Shown: in pieces, positions 7,751-16,437 of the stretch
How positions within the stretch are numbered: the stretch's first letter is position 1
How the letters are laid out: every line of letters starts with the position of its first letter
Origin: Marivivens donghaensis
GTDB lineage: Bacteria; Pseudomonadota; Alphaproteobacteria; Rhodobacterales; Rhodobacteraceae
DNA length: 64,000 nucleotides
Assembly (NCBI RefSeq): GCF_023541015.1
Contig: NZ_JALNPR010000004.1
Location: 274,739 to 338,738, forward strand
Direction of reading: 5' to 3'
Program-made: the position numbers and the translations under genes
Notes under the pieces: model-generated
What the model was told of the DNA's origin: nothing
The model's input: only the letters and a program-made list of their open reading frames with translations
Database searches by the model: none

Positions 7751-8221
7751 ATGCGCGTTCATATAGTTGCGGTCGGTCGCCTTCGGGCGGGGCCGGAACG
7801 TAACCTTATCGACGATTATCTAACACGGTTTGACCGAACAGGACGAGCGCTTGCGCTCGGTCCTGCGAACGTCATTGAGGTGGAGGATAAAAAGAACGCG
7901 GGTATGGGGGCTGAGGCCGCCCTGCTTGAAAAAGCGATCCCGAATGGCGCTCTCATTTGCATCATGGATGAGCGTGGAAAGGTCATGACCTCTCCCGACT
8001 TTGCCGACCAACTTGGGGGCTGGCGCGATCAAGGGCGTCAGGACATCGCCTTCGTCATCGGTGGCGCGGATGGTCTGGACCCTGCCTTTCGTGCCAAAGC
8101 GGATGCTGCGTTGTCCTTTGGCAAGATGGTTTGGCCCCACATGCTGGTGCGCGTGATGCTGAGTGAACAGCTCTACCGTGCCGCGTCGATCCTGTCTGGT
8201 TCACCCTATCACCGCGCCTAA
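7751..8221 (+). CDS. rlmH: 23S rRNA (pseudouridine-1915-N3)-methyltransferase RlmH
   Basis: A 156-residue SPOUT-class methyltransferase that uses SAM to methylate pseudouridine 1915 in helix 69 of 23S rRNA. Visible family blocks are the N-terminal VGRLRAGPERNLIDDYLTR, the knot region AFVIGGADGL, and the conserved tail from WPHMLVRVMLSEQLYRA to SPYHRA. Length and tail are exactly those of the family. It sits four bases after rsfS and is almost certainly co-transcribed with it. Confidence 0.97.
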   Translation: MRVHIVAVGRLRAGPERNLIDDYLTRFDRTGRALALGPANVIEVEDKKNAGMGAEAALLEKAIPNGALICIMDERGKVMTSPDFADQLGGWRDQGRQDIAFVIGGADGLDPAFRAKADAALSFGKMVWPHMLVRVMLSEQLYRAASILSGSPYHRA

Positions 8222-8279
8222 TCTGGCTTAGCAAAGAAGGCGGGTTCCGTTCCTTCACATGCCATGCTAGCCGTTTTGC

Positions 8280-9206
8280 ATGTGGGCAATTCTTCTTCAA
8301 ACACTCCCGTTCTTTATGTTGATCGCGCTGGGCTATGGGTCAGGGCGAACGGGCTTCTTTTCGTCCGAAGCGACCTCGTATCTCACCAAGTTCGTATTCT
8401 ATTTTGCCCTATCGGCGATGCTGATCCGGTTCTCGGCAAACCTGTCGTTTGACCAGTTGATCGATTGGCCGTTCATGGGGGCATATTTGGTTGGATCGAT
8501 GGCGGTCTATTTGCTGGTCACCACGGTCGCCATAGTCCGAAAGCTTGGCACCGCTGAGGCCGCGGTAGAGGCACAGGTTGGTGTGATCGGGAATACGGGC
8601 TTTCTCGGTATTCCGATGTTGTCCATGCTCCTCGGCGAAGAAGCCATCGGCCCGATTATGATGGTACTGGTTGTCGATCTGATCGTCTTTTCGTCGCTCA
8701 TCGTGATCTTGATCTACGGTAGCCGCCACGGACGTTTGTCGTGGAGCGTTTTTGGCACAGTTGGAATGGGTCTTCTGAAGAACCCGATGATCGTTTCTAT
8801 CGTGGTAGGCATGTTGATCTCGGCATCTGGCTGGTCGATCCCTCGTCCGATCAATGATTTCCTGACCATTCTTGGCGCTGCTGCCACTCCAGGTGCTTTG
8901 TTCGCGATTGGTGCGTCGCTTGCGAGCAAATCTGCGGAACGGTTAGTCGTCGCGGGTTGGCTCAGCTTTGCCAAATTGGTGCTGCATCCTGCATCTGTCG
9001 CATTCGCCGCGTTTGTCCTGTTCCGAGTTGATCCCTTCCCGGCCTCGGTTATGGTTGCGGCGGCATCGCTGCCCGTTGCGGGCAACGTTTATATTCTCGC
9101 GCAGCACTACGGGGTCGCCCCTGCGCGCGTGTCAGCGTCGATCCTCGTTTCGACGGCGCTTAGCATTTTAACGGTCTCGGCTGTGATCGCCTGGGTCCAA
9201 GTCTAA
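8280..9206 (+). CDS. AEC (auxin efflux carrier) family transporter
   Basis: A 308-residue membrane protein with about ten hydrophobic segments in two five-helix halves. It includes the family hallmarks LIALGYGSGR near the start, NTGFLGIPML, and PVAGNVYILAQHYGV near the end. The AEC family exports organic acids or related anions in bacteria; the substrate is not readable from sequence. The ATG at 8280 has little ribosome-site sequence upstream. fghA follows after 13 bases, so this may be the first gene of the run that continues to the cyclodeaminase-like gene at 12018. Confidence 0.88.
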   Translation: MWAILLQTLPFFMLIALGYGSGRTGFFSSEATSYLTKFVFYFALSAMLIRFSANLSFDQLIDWPFMGAYLVGSMAVYLLVTTVAIVRKLGTAEAAVEAQVGVIGNTGFLGIPMLSMLLGEEAIGPIMMVLVVDLIVFSSLIVILIYGSRHGRLSWSVFGTVGMGLLKNPMIVSIVVGMLISASGWSIPRPINDFLTILGAAATPGALFAIGASLASKSAERLVVAGWLSFAKLVLHPASVAFAAFVLFRVDPFPASVMVAAASLPVAGNVYILAQHYGVAPARVSASILVSTALSILTVSAVIAWVQV

Positions 9207-9219
9207 TTGGAGGTCATCA

Positions 9220-10047
9220 ATGGAAACGATTTCGCAAAGCAAATGCTACGGCGGTGTTCAAGGTGTGTATCGGCACGCATCAGAAGCGACTGGCACCGAT
9301 ATGACCTTTGGTCTGTTCTTGCCCGAAGAGGCTGAACATGCGCCCGTTCCCGTCCTTTGGTTCCTCGCGGGTCTGACCTGCACCCATGAGAACGCGATGA
9401 TCAAAGCGGGTGCGCAGGTTTGGGCCGCAGAGCACGGCATCGCGCTGGCGTTTCCTGACACTTCGCCGCGTGGCGAAGGTGTGGCGAATGATGATGCCTA
9501 TGACATGGGGCAGGGCGCTGGGTTCTATGTGAACGCAACCGAAGCGCCGTGGGCACCGCACTTCCGTATGTTCGACTACGTCACGGAAGAACTGCCGCGC
9601 ATCATCGCTGCGAATTTCGCGGTCGATGAGGACCGCCAGTCGATCACTGGACACTCAATGGGTGGTCATGGTGCGCTGACAATTGCGATGAACGTGCCGC
9701 GCTATCGCTCGGTCTCCGCGTTTTCGCCGATCTGTAACCCTACCGCTGGCGACTGGGGCCGCCCGCAGTTCACGGCCTACTTGGGCACCGATGAAAGCAA
9801 ATGGGCCAAACATGACGCGACGCTTCTGATGCGCGACGTTGGCCTCAATATCCCGCTGTTGGTCGATACGGGCGCGAATGACCAATACGCCGACTATCTG
9901 ATGACCGAGAAGTTCTGGGCCGCAACCGCAGAGCGCCGTATCCCAGCAACCCTCCGTCTGCAGCCGGGATACGACCACAGCTACTTCTTTGTGACATCGT
10001 TCCTCGAAGATCACATCGCATTCCACGCAGAGGCTCTCTACGCGTGA
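9220..10047 (+). CDS. fghA: S-formylglutathione hydrolase
   Basis: A 275-residue alpha/beta-hydrolase of the esterase D family. It hydrolyses S-formylglutathione to glutathione and formate, the last step of glutathione-dependent formaldehyde detoxification. The nucleophile motif GHSMGGHGA lies near residue 147. The Asp (DTGANDQYAD) and His (GYDHSYFF) of the triad follow, and the N-terminal block PVLWFLAGLTCTHEN is characteristic. It has a strong ribosome site (TTGGAGG) and its stop overlaps the next start (GTGA). The usual partner, glutathione-dependent formaldehyde dehydrogenase, is not in this window. Confidence 0.96.
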   Translation: METISQSKCYGGVQGVYRHASEATGTDMTFGLFLPEEAEHAPVPVLWFLAGLTCTHENAMIKAGAQVWAAEHGIALAFPDTSPRGEGVANDDAYDMGQGAGFYVNATEAPWAPHFRMFDYVTEELPRIIAANFAVDEDRQSITGHSMGGHGALTIAMNVPRYRSVSAFSPICNPTAGDWGRPQFTAYLGTDESKWAKHDATLLMRDVGLNIPLLVDTGANDQYADYLMTEKFWAATAERRIPATLRLQPGYDHSYFFVTSFLEDHIAFHAEALYA

Positions 10048-10490
10048 TCTACGTTGATGCCGATGCCTGCCCGGTTAAGGCCGAGGTAGAGCGGGTCGGA
10101 ACCCGTCATCAGACACGCATGTTTATCGTGTCGAATGGCGGGCTTCGTCCGTCGCAAAACCCTCTGGTCGAAACGGTGATCGTTCCTGAGGGACCTGACA
10201 TCGCCGATATGTGGATCGCTGATCGTGCAACCAAGGGCGATGTGGTTGTTACAGGCGATATCCCACTGGCGGCCAAATGCGTTGCTGCCGGTGCGCGGGT
10301 CCTTAAACACAACGGCGAAGCTCTAACCGAGGCCAATATTGGCAACGTCCTCGCGACACGGGATTTGATGGCGGATCTACGGTCGGCTGATCCCTTCCGT
10401 CAGGGTGGGGGTAAACCATTTTCCAAGGCAGACCGTTCACGGTTCCTCGACGCCCTAGAGCGCGAGTTGCAACGTATAAAAAGAGGCTAA
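10044..10490 (+). CDS. YaiI/YqxD-family (DUF188) protein
   Basis: A 148-residue protein with the family blocks IYVDADACPVKAE at the N-terminus, SNGG, VVTGDIPLAAKCV, and a C-terminal GGGKPFSKADRSRFLDALE. The fold resembles PIN-like nucleases, with the conserved aspartates at DADACP and TGDIPLA, but no biochemical role is firmly established for the family. The start is a GTG overlapping the fghA stop by four bases, so it is translationally coupled. The next gene begins two bases after its stop. Confidence 0.93.
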   Translation: MIYVDADACPVKAEVERVGTRHQTRMFIVSNGGLRPSQNPLVETVIVPEGPDIADMWIADRATKGDVVVTGDIPLAAKCVAAGARVLKHNGEALTEANIGNVLATRDLMADLRSADPFRQGGGKPFSKADRSRFLDALERELQRIKRG

Positions 10491-10492
10491 TC

Positions 10493-11113
10493 ATGGGTAT
10501 CGAAGCCGTCGTTTTTGACATTGGCAACGTGCTGATCGAATGGAATCCCGAACGTGTTTATGACCGTGTGATTGGGGTGGAGCGTCGCAAGGCGATGTTC
10601 GAAGCCGTCGACCTGCACGGCATGAATGATCAGGTGGATCGCGGTCAGAATTGGTATGATGCTGTGTCGGAATGCGCAGCGCAGAACCCTGAATGGCATG
10701 ATGAAATCATGATGTGGCACGAGCGTTGGCTCGAAATGGCGTCACCAGCAATCGACCACTCGGTGCGTTTGTTGCGAGCCCTTCGATCCAAAGGTGTTCC
10801 CGTGTTTGCGCTGTCGAATTTCGGCATTCAGACTTTTGAAATCGGCGAGCGAGAATATCCGTTCTTGGAAGAGTTCGACCGTCGCTACATCTCTGGGCAC
10901 ATGGGAGAAGTGAAACCAGAGCCCGAGATTTATCGCATGCTAGAAGACGATTGCGGTGTTGCGCCAACGGCGCTTTTATTCGCCGACGATCGGGCTGATA
11001 ATATTGCTGCGGCCGCTGCGCGTGGGTGGAACACGCATCTCTTTACTGATCCGCAGGGATTTGCAGATCGCCTTGTTGCCGAAGGGCTGTTGAGCGAGGA
11101 GGACGCGATATGA
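10493..11113 (+). CDS. HAD-superfamily phosphatase (YihX-like)
   Basis: A 206-residue haloacid-dehalogenase-type hydrolase. Motif I reads VFDIGNVLIEW, with the nucleophile Asp at residue 8 and Gly in place of the usual second Asp, as in YihX-type sugar phosphatases. Motif II is ALSNFG, the lysine motif is GEVKPEPEIYRML, and motif IV is LLFADDRADN. The substrate is unknown, with hexose-1-phosphates as one possibility by family analogy. It lies inside an overlapping gene run; its stop overlaps the next start (ATGA). Confidence 0.9.
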   Translation: MGIEAVVFDIGNVLIEWNPERVYDRVIGVERRKAMFEAVDLHGMNDQVDRGQNWYDAVSECAAQNPEWHDEIMMWHERWLEMASPAIDHSVRLLRALRSKGVPVFALSNFGIQTFEIGEREYPFLEEFDRRYISGHMGEVKPEPEIYRMLEDDCGVAPTALLFADDRADNIAAAAARGWNTHLFTDPQGFADRLVAEGLLSEEDAI

Positions 11114-12018
11114 TCGACATCGTTCCTTTCGACGAAGGTCAGGCGTTGCTTGACTGGATTGGACTAACGGACGCAATCGCCGAGGGTCATACTCTGCCCA
11201 AGGCAGAGATCGCCGATACGTTTCTCTATCGCGGTGATGATACGCTCCTCACTCGTAGCGCATGGATTGATGGTCTTGGGATTGCGGTCAAAGCCGCCAC
11301 GATCTTCCCAAAGAACAACGAAAAGGGGCTACGCAACGTAAACGGCGCAATGAACCTTATGTCGGATGTGACTGGCGACCTAGAAGCGGTTATTGATTTC
11401 GGCCTTGTGACAAAATGGAAAACGGCAGGAGATAGCTTGCTGGCGGCTCGACGTTTGGCGCGACCAGAGAGCGAGAACATCGTGATTATTGGCGCAGGAA
11501 CGGTCGCTGCATCGTTGCGCGAGGCATATGGCGCGTTATTTCCGAACGCTCATTTTATTATCGCAGGGCGTCGGTTAGATACCGCATCGGCCCTTGCTGC
11601 ACAGTATCCCGCGACTGAGGCCACTACGGATGTTGAGGCCGCCGTTCGTGCCGCCGATATCATCACCTGTGCGACACCAGCCAAACAGATTGTGCTCAAA
11701 GGCGAATGGCTCCACGCGGGCCAACACGTTGACCTGATCGGCGCATTCCGACCTGACCTGCGTGAGGCAGACACCGAGGCGCTTCTGCGGTCACGTGTGT
11801 TCATGGATAGCCGTGACACCGTGCTCCACGATATTGGCGAACTGCGCATCCCTATTGAGTCAGGGGAGTATGATCCTGCGAACGTCGTTGCGGACTACTA
11901 CACATTGGATGCTTTTACCCGCGCTCCCGATGACATCACCCTGTTCAAGAACGGTGGTGGTGCTCACCTCGATCTTATGACGGCGCGGTACATCTTGGAT
12001 CGGTGGCGCGCGCGTTAA
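11110..12018 (+). CDS. Ornithine cyclodeaminase / mu-crystallin family protein
   Basis: A 302-residue protein with the family layout: N-terminal substrate domain (TLLTRSAWIDGLGIAVKAATIFPKN), Rossmann NAD(P) domain around NIVIIGAGTVAASLREAY near residue 122, then DIITCATPAKQIVLKG and DLIGAFRPDLREAD. Family members are ornithine cyclodeaminases, alanine dehydrogenases or delta1-pyrroline-2-carboxylate reductases, and sequence alone does not decide between them. Overlaps at both ends place it last in the fghA-to-cyclodeaminase run. It also overlaps the convergent MFS gene by four bases. Confidence 0.88.
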   Translation: MIDIVPFDEGQALLDWIGLTDAIAEGHTLPKAEIADTFLYRGDDTLLTRSAWIDGLGIAVKAATIFPKNNEKGLRNVNGAMNLMSDVTGDLEAVIDFGLVTKWKTAGDSLLAARRLARPESENIVIIGAGTVAASLREAYGALFPNAHFIIAGRRLDTASALAAQYPATEATTDVEAAVRAADIITCATPAKQIVLKGEWLHAGQHVDLIGAFRPDLREADTEALLRSRVFMDSRDTVLHDIGELRIPIESGEYDPANVVADYYTLDAFTRAPDDITLFKNGGGAHLDLMTARYILDRWRAR

Positions 12019-13250
12019 GCCGCGAGCACCGTTCGCTTTTCTTTGATTGGAAGGTGGACCAAGGCCGAGAACGCACCGACGCCGACACCAACCCACCACA
12101 CGTAAGTGTAGGTGCCATAGATGTCGTAGAGTTTGCCGCCGAGCCATACGCCCAAGAAGCTTCCCAACTGGTGGGAAAAGAACACGATCCCGTAAAGCGT
12201 ACCCATGTAGCGCAGCCCATAGAGGTGCGCGACCAGACCCGAGGTGAGCGGAACAGTAGCTAGCCAGAGGCTGCCCATCACGATCGAGAAGACAATAACG
12301 GTGAGGGGTGTCATCGGCGTGAGGATGAACCAAGCGGCGACGATTGTTCGTGCGGCGTAAATGCTCGCCAGCAGATATTTCTTTGAATACCGTTTGCCAA
12401 GGTAACCCGCTAACAGCGTCCCCATGATATTCGCCAAACCGATCAGAGAGATCGCAGCAGCACCGAGGGCAGAGGTCGAGTTGATGCCCATCCCTGCCAA
12501 GAACGTGCCCCCTGCAATCGGTCCGCAGCTTTCCGCAACGAAAGCGGGAAAGTGGGCGGTGACAAAGGCGAGCTGATATCCGCAAGAAAAGAATCCAAGG
12601 AAAATCATTGTGTAGGACGGATCGCGGAATGCACGGCCCAAAATGGTGCCCATGCTTTCTTGAAGTTCAGCCTTTGATGCGACCTGCGGTGCGCGCATGA
12701 ACGGCAAAAGGAAAAGCGTGGCGAGGATTGCAGCGGCAAACCACAGGAACACGTTTTGCCATGACATGGACTGCAAAAGGAACTCTGCAACTGGGGCGCC
12801 GAACACTTGGCCCGCAGATCCTGCAGCCGTTGCAATCGCGAGGCTCATGGAGCGGTTCTCATCCGAGCTGGCACGACCAACAACGGCGAGAATGACGCCG
12901 AACCCAGTGCCTGCGATGCCAAAGCCCACGAGAACTTCATACAGCTGATGCTGAATCGGGAGCGTCGCACCCGCTGACAGGATCAAACCAGCAGCATAGG
13001 CCAATGCACCCAGAATAATGGCCTTACGATCGCCGACCTTTTCGGCAACAGCGCCGAAGATCGGTTGCCCAATCCCCCATGCGAGGTTCTGGATTGCGAT
13101 TGCGAGGCTGAAATCAGACCGCAACCAATTGAATTCCGTAGCGATGGGAATCTGAAACACCCCAAACGACGCACGAATAGAGAAGCCGATCATTACGATG
13201 ATGCAGCCGGTGATCAGGACGGGTGTAAAGAGGGGTGCGCTTTTGTTCAT
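12015..13250 (-). CDS. Major facilitator superfamily transporter
   Basis: A 411-residue permease with twelve predicted helices. The MFS signature lies between helices 2 and 3 (GIGQPIFGAVAEKVGDRKAI), and a central loop of about 25 residues follows LLPFMRAPQVA. It resembles the oxalate/formate antiporter-like or monocarboxylate-type MFS group in its C-terminal half (MGTLYGIVFFSHQLGSFLG). The substrate is not determined. It is convergent with and overlaps the cyclodeaminase-like gene by four bases. No clear ribosome site precedes ATG 13250. Confidence 0.88.
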   Translation of the reverse strand: MNKSAPLFTPVLITGCIIVMIGFSIRASFGVFQIPIATEFNWLRSDFSLAIAIQNLAWGIGQPIFGAVAEKVGDRKAIILGALAYAAGLILSAGATLPIQHQLYEVLVGFGIAGTGFGVILAVVGRASSDENRSMSLAIATAAGSAGQVFGAPVAEFLLQSMSWQNVFLWFAAAILATLFLLPFMRAPQVASKAELQESMGTILGRAFRDPSYTMIFLGFFSCGYQLAFVTAHFPAFVAESCGPIAGGTFLAGMGINSTSALGAAAISLIGLANIMGTLLAGYLGKRYSKKYLLASIYAARTIVAAWFILTPMTPLTVIVFSIVMGSLWLATVPLTSGLVAHLYGLRYMGTLYGIVFFSHQLGSFLGVWLGGKLYDIYGTYTYVWWVGVGVGAFSALVHLPIKEKRTVLAA

Positions 13251-13387
13251 GGCGCGACAGTGTCGGGCCGTTTGATCGCCGTCAATTGGCTGCTTTAGAT
13301 TTTCGATGACATTTTGTGCGGCCCCACATCGCCGTTTGAAATGCGGCGCGGCTTTTCTTTGGCCATGCTGCGGGCTATGTGCGGTTT

Positions 13388-14461
13388 ATGACTGGTATCA
13401 TTGATGCATATCGTACGGGCGTTGCCGAAGGCCGCCTGAAACCCGACCCCGCTCAAGAAGCGGTTTTGGACGCGCTCGAACGTGTTCAAACTGAACTAGC
13501 GCAGCCGCCAGTTAAAAAGGGCTTCTTCCGCAAGGCCGCTCATACACCTGTTCGCGGACTTTATCTCTGGGGCGGCGTCGGGCGCGGAAAATCCATGCTC
13601 ATGGACCTGCTCTATTCCTTGGTCGATGTACCGAAACGGCGTGAGCACTTTCATGCGTTTATGCAATGGGTCCATTCTGAAATGGCAAAGGCACGTGCGC
13701 AGGGCGTGGATGATGCCATCGTTCCTGTTGCCGATGCCTTGGTCAAAGATGTTCGGCTCCTCGCGTTCGACGAAATGCAGATCAGCGATATTACAGACGC
13801 GATGATCGTTGGGCGTTTGTTTGAAAAACTCTTCGAGGCGGGTGTTACGGTTGTGACCACCTCGAACCGCGTTCCAGATGACCTCTATAAAAATGGTCTG
13901 AATCGCCAACTTTTCCTGCCCTTCATTGATCTGATTAAGGATCAATTAGAGGTGCGCGAGTTAGTCAGCGAGACGGACCACCGTCAGGGTCGCTTGCATG
14001 ACGAGAAACGGTATTTCACGCCGATTACGCCAGACGCACGAGCATCAATTCGGGCGATTTGGACCGATTTTGCTGGGGATAGTGCGCACCCTCTCGTTCT
14101 TAAAGTTAAAGGTCGCGATGTAACGCTGCCTGGTTTCTGCAACGGTGTGGCGCGGGCGTCGTTCTTTGACTTGTGCGGGCGGATGTTGGGGCCAGCAGAT
14201 TACCTTGCTGTTGCAGACGCCGTTCGGGTTCTGATCCTCGAAGATATTCCTGCGCTCAGCCGCAATAACTTTAACGAAGCGAAACGGTTCGTCACATTGA
14301 TCGACGCGCTCTACGAGGCCAAGGTTGAACTGATTTGTTCCGCGGCATCGGAACCAGAAACGCTCTACCTCGAAGGGGAGGGGGTCTTCGAATTCGAACG
14401 CACCGCCAGTCGCCTGCGTGAAATGCAGGACAGGACTTGGGGTAAGCCAGTCGATGAATGA
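13388..14461 (+). CDS. zapE: Cell division protein ZapE (AFG1-like ATPase)
   Basis: A 357-residue P-loop ATPase of the AFG1/ZapE family, which in Escherichia coli acts on FtsZ late in division and in mitochondria is linked to membrane protein turnover. The Walker A motif GGVGRGKS lies at about residues 62-69. Walker B LLAFDEMQ, sensor TTSNRVPDDLYKNGLNR, and the C-terminal arginine region FERTASRLREMQ all fit. ATG 13388 is preferred over a GTG nine bases earlier because MTGIID matches the usual short start. A strong terminator follows its stop. Confidence 0.94.
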   Translation: MTGIIDAYRTGVAEGRLKPDPAQEAVLDALERVQTELAQPPVKKGFFRKAAHTPVRGLYLWGGVGRGKSMLMDLLYSLVDVPKRREHFHAFMQWVHSEMAKARAQGVDDAIVPVADALVKDVRLLAFDEMQISDITDAMIVGRLFEKLFEAGVTVVTTSNRVPDDLYKNGLNRQLFLPFIDLIKDQLEVRELVSETDHRQGRLHDEKRYFTPITPDARASIRAIWTDFAGDSAHPLVLKVKGRDVTLPGFCNGVARASFFDLCGRMLGPADYLAVADAVRVLILEDIPALSRNNFNEAKRFVTLIDALYEAKVELICSAASEPETLYLEGEGVFEFERTASRLREMQDRTWGKPVDE

Positions 14462-14464
14462 AGG

Positions 14465-14496
14465 AAGGGCGGGGATTTCCCCGCCCTTATTCTTTT
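14465..14496. terminator. Bidirectional intrinsic terminator between zapE and the LysM gene
   Basis: A 10-bp stem AAGGGCGGGG/CCCCGCCCTT (14465-14474, 14479-14488) with loop ATTT and downstream ATTCTTTT on the plus strand. It ends zapE and overlaps the end of the convergent LysM gene. The core CGGGGATTTCCCCG is repeated at two other terminators in the window. Confidence 0.85.
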
Positions 14497-15412
14497 AGCC
14501 CAGCTCTGGGATAACCAACCGCTGGCCCGTTTGGATGCGATCAGGGCTGGACAAGATTGTGCGGTTCGCTTCGAAAATGCGGGGGTAGTATTCAACCGAC
14601 CCGTAGAATTTCACCGAGATCGACCCCAAGCTGTCGCCCGAACCAACGGTGTAGAACCGGAATTGTTCGGTTTCACCCGCGCGCTGAACCACGCGAACCT
14701 CAACGCCATCCGACGGCCCCAACGGTGTGGTTGGAACGGCTGCGCGTTGGCCTGTCGTGGCGGCGGTGGCCTCTTGAACAATCGACGCAAGGAGGGTGGC
14801 GGTATCCACACGACCGTCGGACGTCACAAGCATGTTTGGAACGGTGATCTGACCAGCCGATGCGGCCTCGTTCAAAAGCGCATCGATATAGGAATCCGAC
14901 TGACCTTCTTTCAGCGCCCACGCGACCAGAGTTTGCAGATCGTTTTGTTGAGGTGCTGCGGCGGCGGGTTGTCCTGTTGCGCCGCGGATGCCCGACAGAA
15001 CACTCGCGGTCATGTTCATCATTTCATCCCCGCCTAACTCTGCGGGAGTTGGCGCAGGTGCCGCGCCTGTTGCCAGACCGAGTGCCGCCAGAACGCCAGC
15101 GGTCGTGTCACCGATAGAACTCGTGTCGGTTTGGATCTTTAGCTCTGGTTCTTGTCCCGCGCGGGACGCCGCCAATATGCGGGCCGCTGCCTGACCTGCG
15201 ACACCAGGGGCTGGGGCGATGGCTTCGGCGACGCCAGGTGCCAAAGTGCCCGTTGACCCAATCGGCGCAGCCACGGGCGCAGTCACGTTGCCAGTTTCAT
15301 TGCGTGTTACGTCAATCGTGGCAGGTTCGACGTCTGACGAGAACGGTGCCAGAATAATCACGATACAGATCGTCAAAGCCGCGATGAAAAAACCTAATAC
15401 GGTGCGGATCAT
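14495..15412 (-). CDS. LysM-domain protein, membrane-anchored
   Basis: A 305-residue protein. An N-terminal hydrophobic helix (VLGFFIAALTICIVIILAPF) looks like a signal anchor. A long low-complexity region rich in Ala, Pro, Gly and Thr spans roughly residues 30-230. A C-terminal LysM domain (FYTVGSGDSLGSISVKFYGSVEYYPRIFEAN...IQTGQRLVIPELG) occupies about residues 255-305. LysM binds peptidoglycan, so the protein likely spans the periplasm from the inner membrane. It has a good ribosome site (GGAGAAG). The rhodanese-like gene lies 21 bases upstream on the same strand, suggesting a two-gene unit. Confidence 0.88.
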   Translation of the reverse strand: MIRTVLGFFIAALTICIVIILAPFSSDVEPATIDVTRNETGNVTAPVAAPIGSTGTLAPGVAEAIAPAPGVAGQAAARILAASRAGQEPELKIQTDTSSIGDTTAGVLAALGLATGAAPAPTPAELGGDEMMNMTASVLSGIRGATGQPAAAAPQQNDLQTLVAWALKEGQSDSYIDALLNEAASAGQITVPNMLVTSDGRVDTATLLASIVQEATAATTGQRAAVPTTPLGPSDGVEVRVVQRAGETEQFRFYTVGSGDSLGSISVKFYGSVEYYPRIFEANRTILSSPDRIQTGQRLVIPELG

Positions 15413-15433
15413 AATACTCTTCTCCTAAGCGGC

Positions 15434-16069
15434 TTAGCCGTCATTCGACGGCGTAACAGTTGTCAGGCCAAGCATGACCCAATCCTGCACACCACCACGG
15501 TAATAAAACAGTTTCTCGGCGGGGTATCCCGCCTCTAGTAGACCTCGGATCGCGCGGGGCGATTGATCACACCATGGGCCGTTGCAATAGAGCATGAGGT
15601 TGAGGGCGTTTGTGAAATCCAAACCACCGCCAACCTCAACTGCGCCGAGCGCTTTGATGATGTCAGTGCGATAGGGGTTCGAGGCTTCCAGTGTTGTGAA
15701 CGGCACATTGATGGCACCGGGAATTGCGCCGCGAACGAAAAAGTCAGGGACGCGGCTGTCGATCAGCAAACCACTGCCAGCGGCGACTTTGGTGGACAGG
15801 AAGTCGATGACCTCAAGTTCGCCAACAGTCTCCACACCATCCGCAATGGTCATCGGGTGAATGCAAAACGGTGGGCAGGGGCGAGACGTTTTCGCGAAAT
15901 CGCCCGTCAAAAGGTTCTCGGTATCTTGAATACGGCTGATCGTGACTGTCGTACCGTTCAGGTCAATGACCGCCTCGGGCAAATTGTCGGTGATCTTCAC
16001 GTCTTGCGCCTGCGCGGCGCCAAAGCACGCGCAGAGTCCGATCGCTATACTGCTAAACAGTCGCAACAT
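15434..16069 (-). CDS. Secreted rhodanese-like protein
   Basis: A 211-residue protein with a signal peptide (cleavage likely after FGAAQA) and a rhodanese domain in its C-terminal two thirds. The domain contains LLIDSRVPDFFVRGAIPGAINVP (CDC25-like/CH2A region) and the active-site loop CNGPWCDQS with the catalytic cysteine. A second cysteine pair in RPCPPFCIHP lies near residue 65. Periplasmic rhodanese domains handle sulfane sulfur or bind thiols; the substrate is unknown. It has a strong GGGGGA ribosome site and sits just upstream of the LysM gene. Confidence 0.85.
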   Translation of the reverse strand: MLRLFSSIAIGLCACFGAAQAQDVKITDNLPEAVIDLNGTTVTISRIQDTENLLTGDFAKTSRPCPPFCIHPMTIADGVETVGELEVIDFLSTKVAAGSGLLIDSRVPDFFVRGAIPGAINVPFTTLEASNPYRTDIIKALGAVEVGGGLDFTNALNLMLYCNGPWCDQSPRAIRGLLEAGYPAEKLFYYRGGVQDWVMLGLTTVTPSNDG

Positions 16070-16161
16070 CTTCTGTCCCCCAATCTTCGAAACACATCTT
16101 GTTGTTATGCGCTGGCAGGCGCTGTGTGTTTCGTCGCTTTGACCGCATTTTGGAGAATCAG

Positions 16162-16269
16162 GTGGCGCAAGTCAAACGTGCGAATCGCCTCAACGGGTTC
16201 ATCCATAAAGAGATTCACAAAAATGATTCGGTATCAGTGTGTTACAAACAGAAAGACGAGCCAAAATAG
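16162..16269 (+). CDS. Candidate small basic protein, 35 residues, unrecognised
   Basis: A GTG at 16162 with TGGAG six bases before it opens a 35-codon frame ending in TAG. The peptide is lysine- and histidine-rich: it begins VKRANRLNGFIHKEI after the start and ends YKQKDEPK, with one cysteine. It lies in a 368-base gap between the divergent rhodanese gene and the end of folC. No family is recognised. The ribosome site and the lack of rare codons argue for a real gene; the short length and lack of homologues in memory argue against. Confidence 0.45.
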   Translation: MAQVKRANRLNGFIHKEIHKNDSVSVCYKQKDEPK

Positions 16270-16437
16270 CCCGCCTCCCCGCCCTGCCTGGCCGGTATGC
16301 TGTCGCGCGTTAGCGTCTAACAGCGAATTCTACCATGAATCTAGCGGTCTAGGTGATTCGCGGTCAAGGGGAGCGATTCGAATCGAACGTATATTTTGAC
16401 GCTGATTTTCGCGCCATCCGAGTAGGGGCAGCCGCCC
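16270..16437. other. Non-coding remainder of the rhodanese/folC gap
   Basis: I see no gene here. The stretch holds several short dyads: GCTGT...ACAGC with an inner TTAG/CTAA around 16298-16325, and CGATTCGAATCG near 16375. There is a weak GGGC/GCCC hairpin just before the folC end that could serve as its terminator. Confidence 0.3.

Noticed and set aside
16370..16395. CGATTCGAATCG resembling a tRNA T-arm, suggesting a tRNA fragment or attachment site
   Set aside because: The flanking bases do not form the five-base T stem, no anticodon arm or acceptor is present, and no integrase or repeat is nearby.
15563..16399. A 278-codon plus-strand frame covering the rhodanese gene and the following gap
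   Set aside because: Its first half is antisense to the rhodanese gene and the rest lacks a start or protein-like character. Only the separate 35-codon frame at 16162 looks plausible there.
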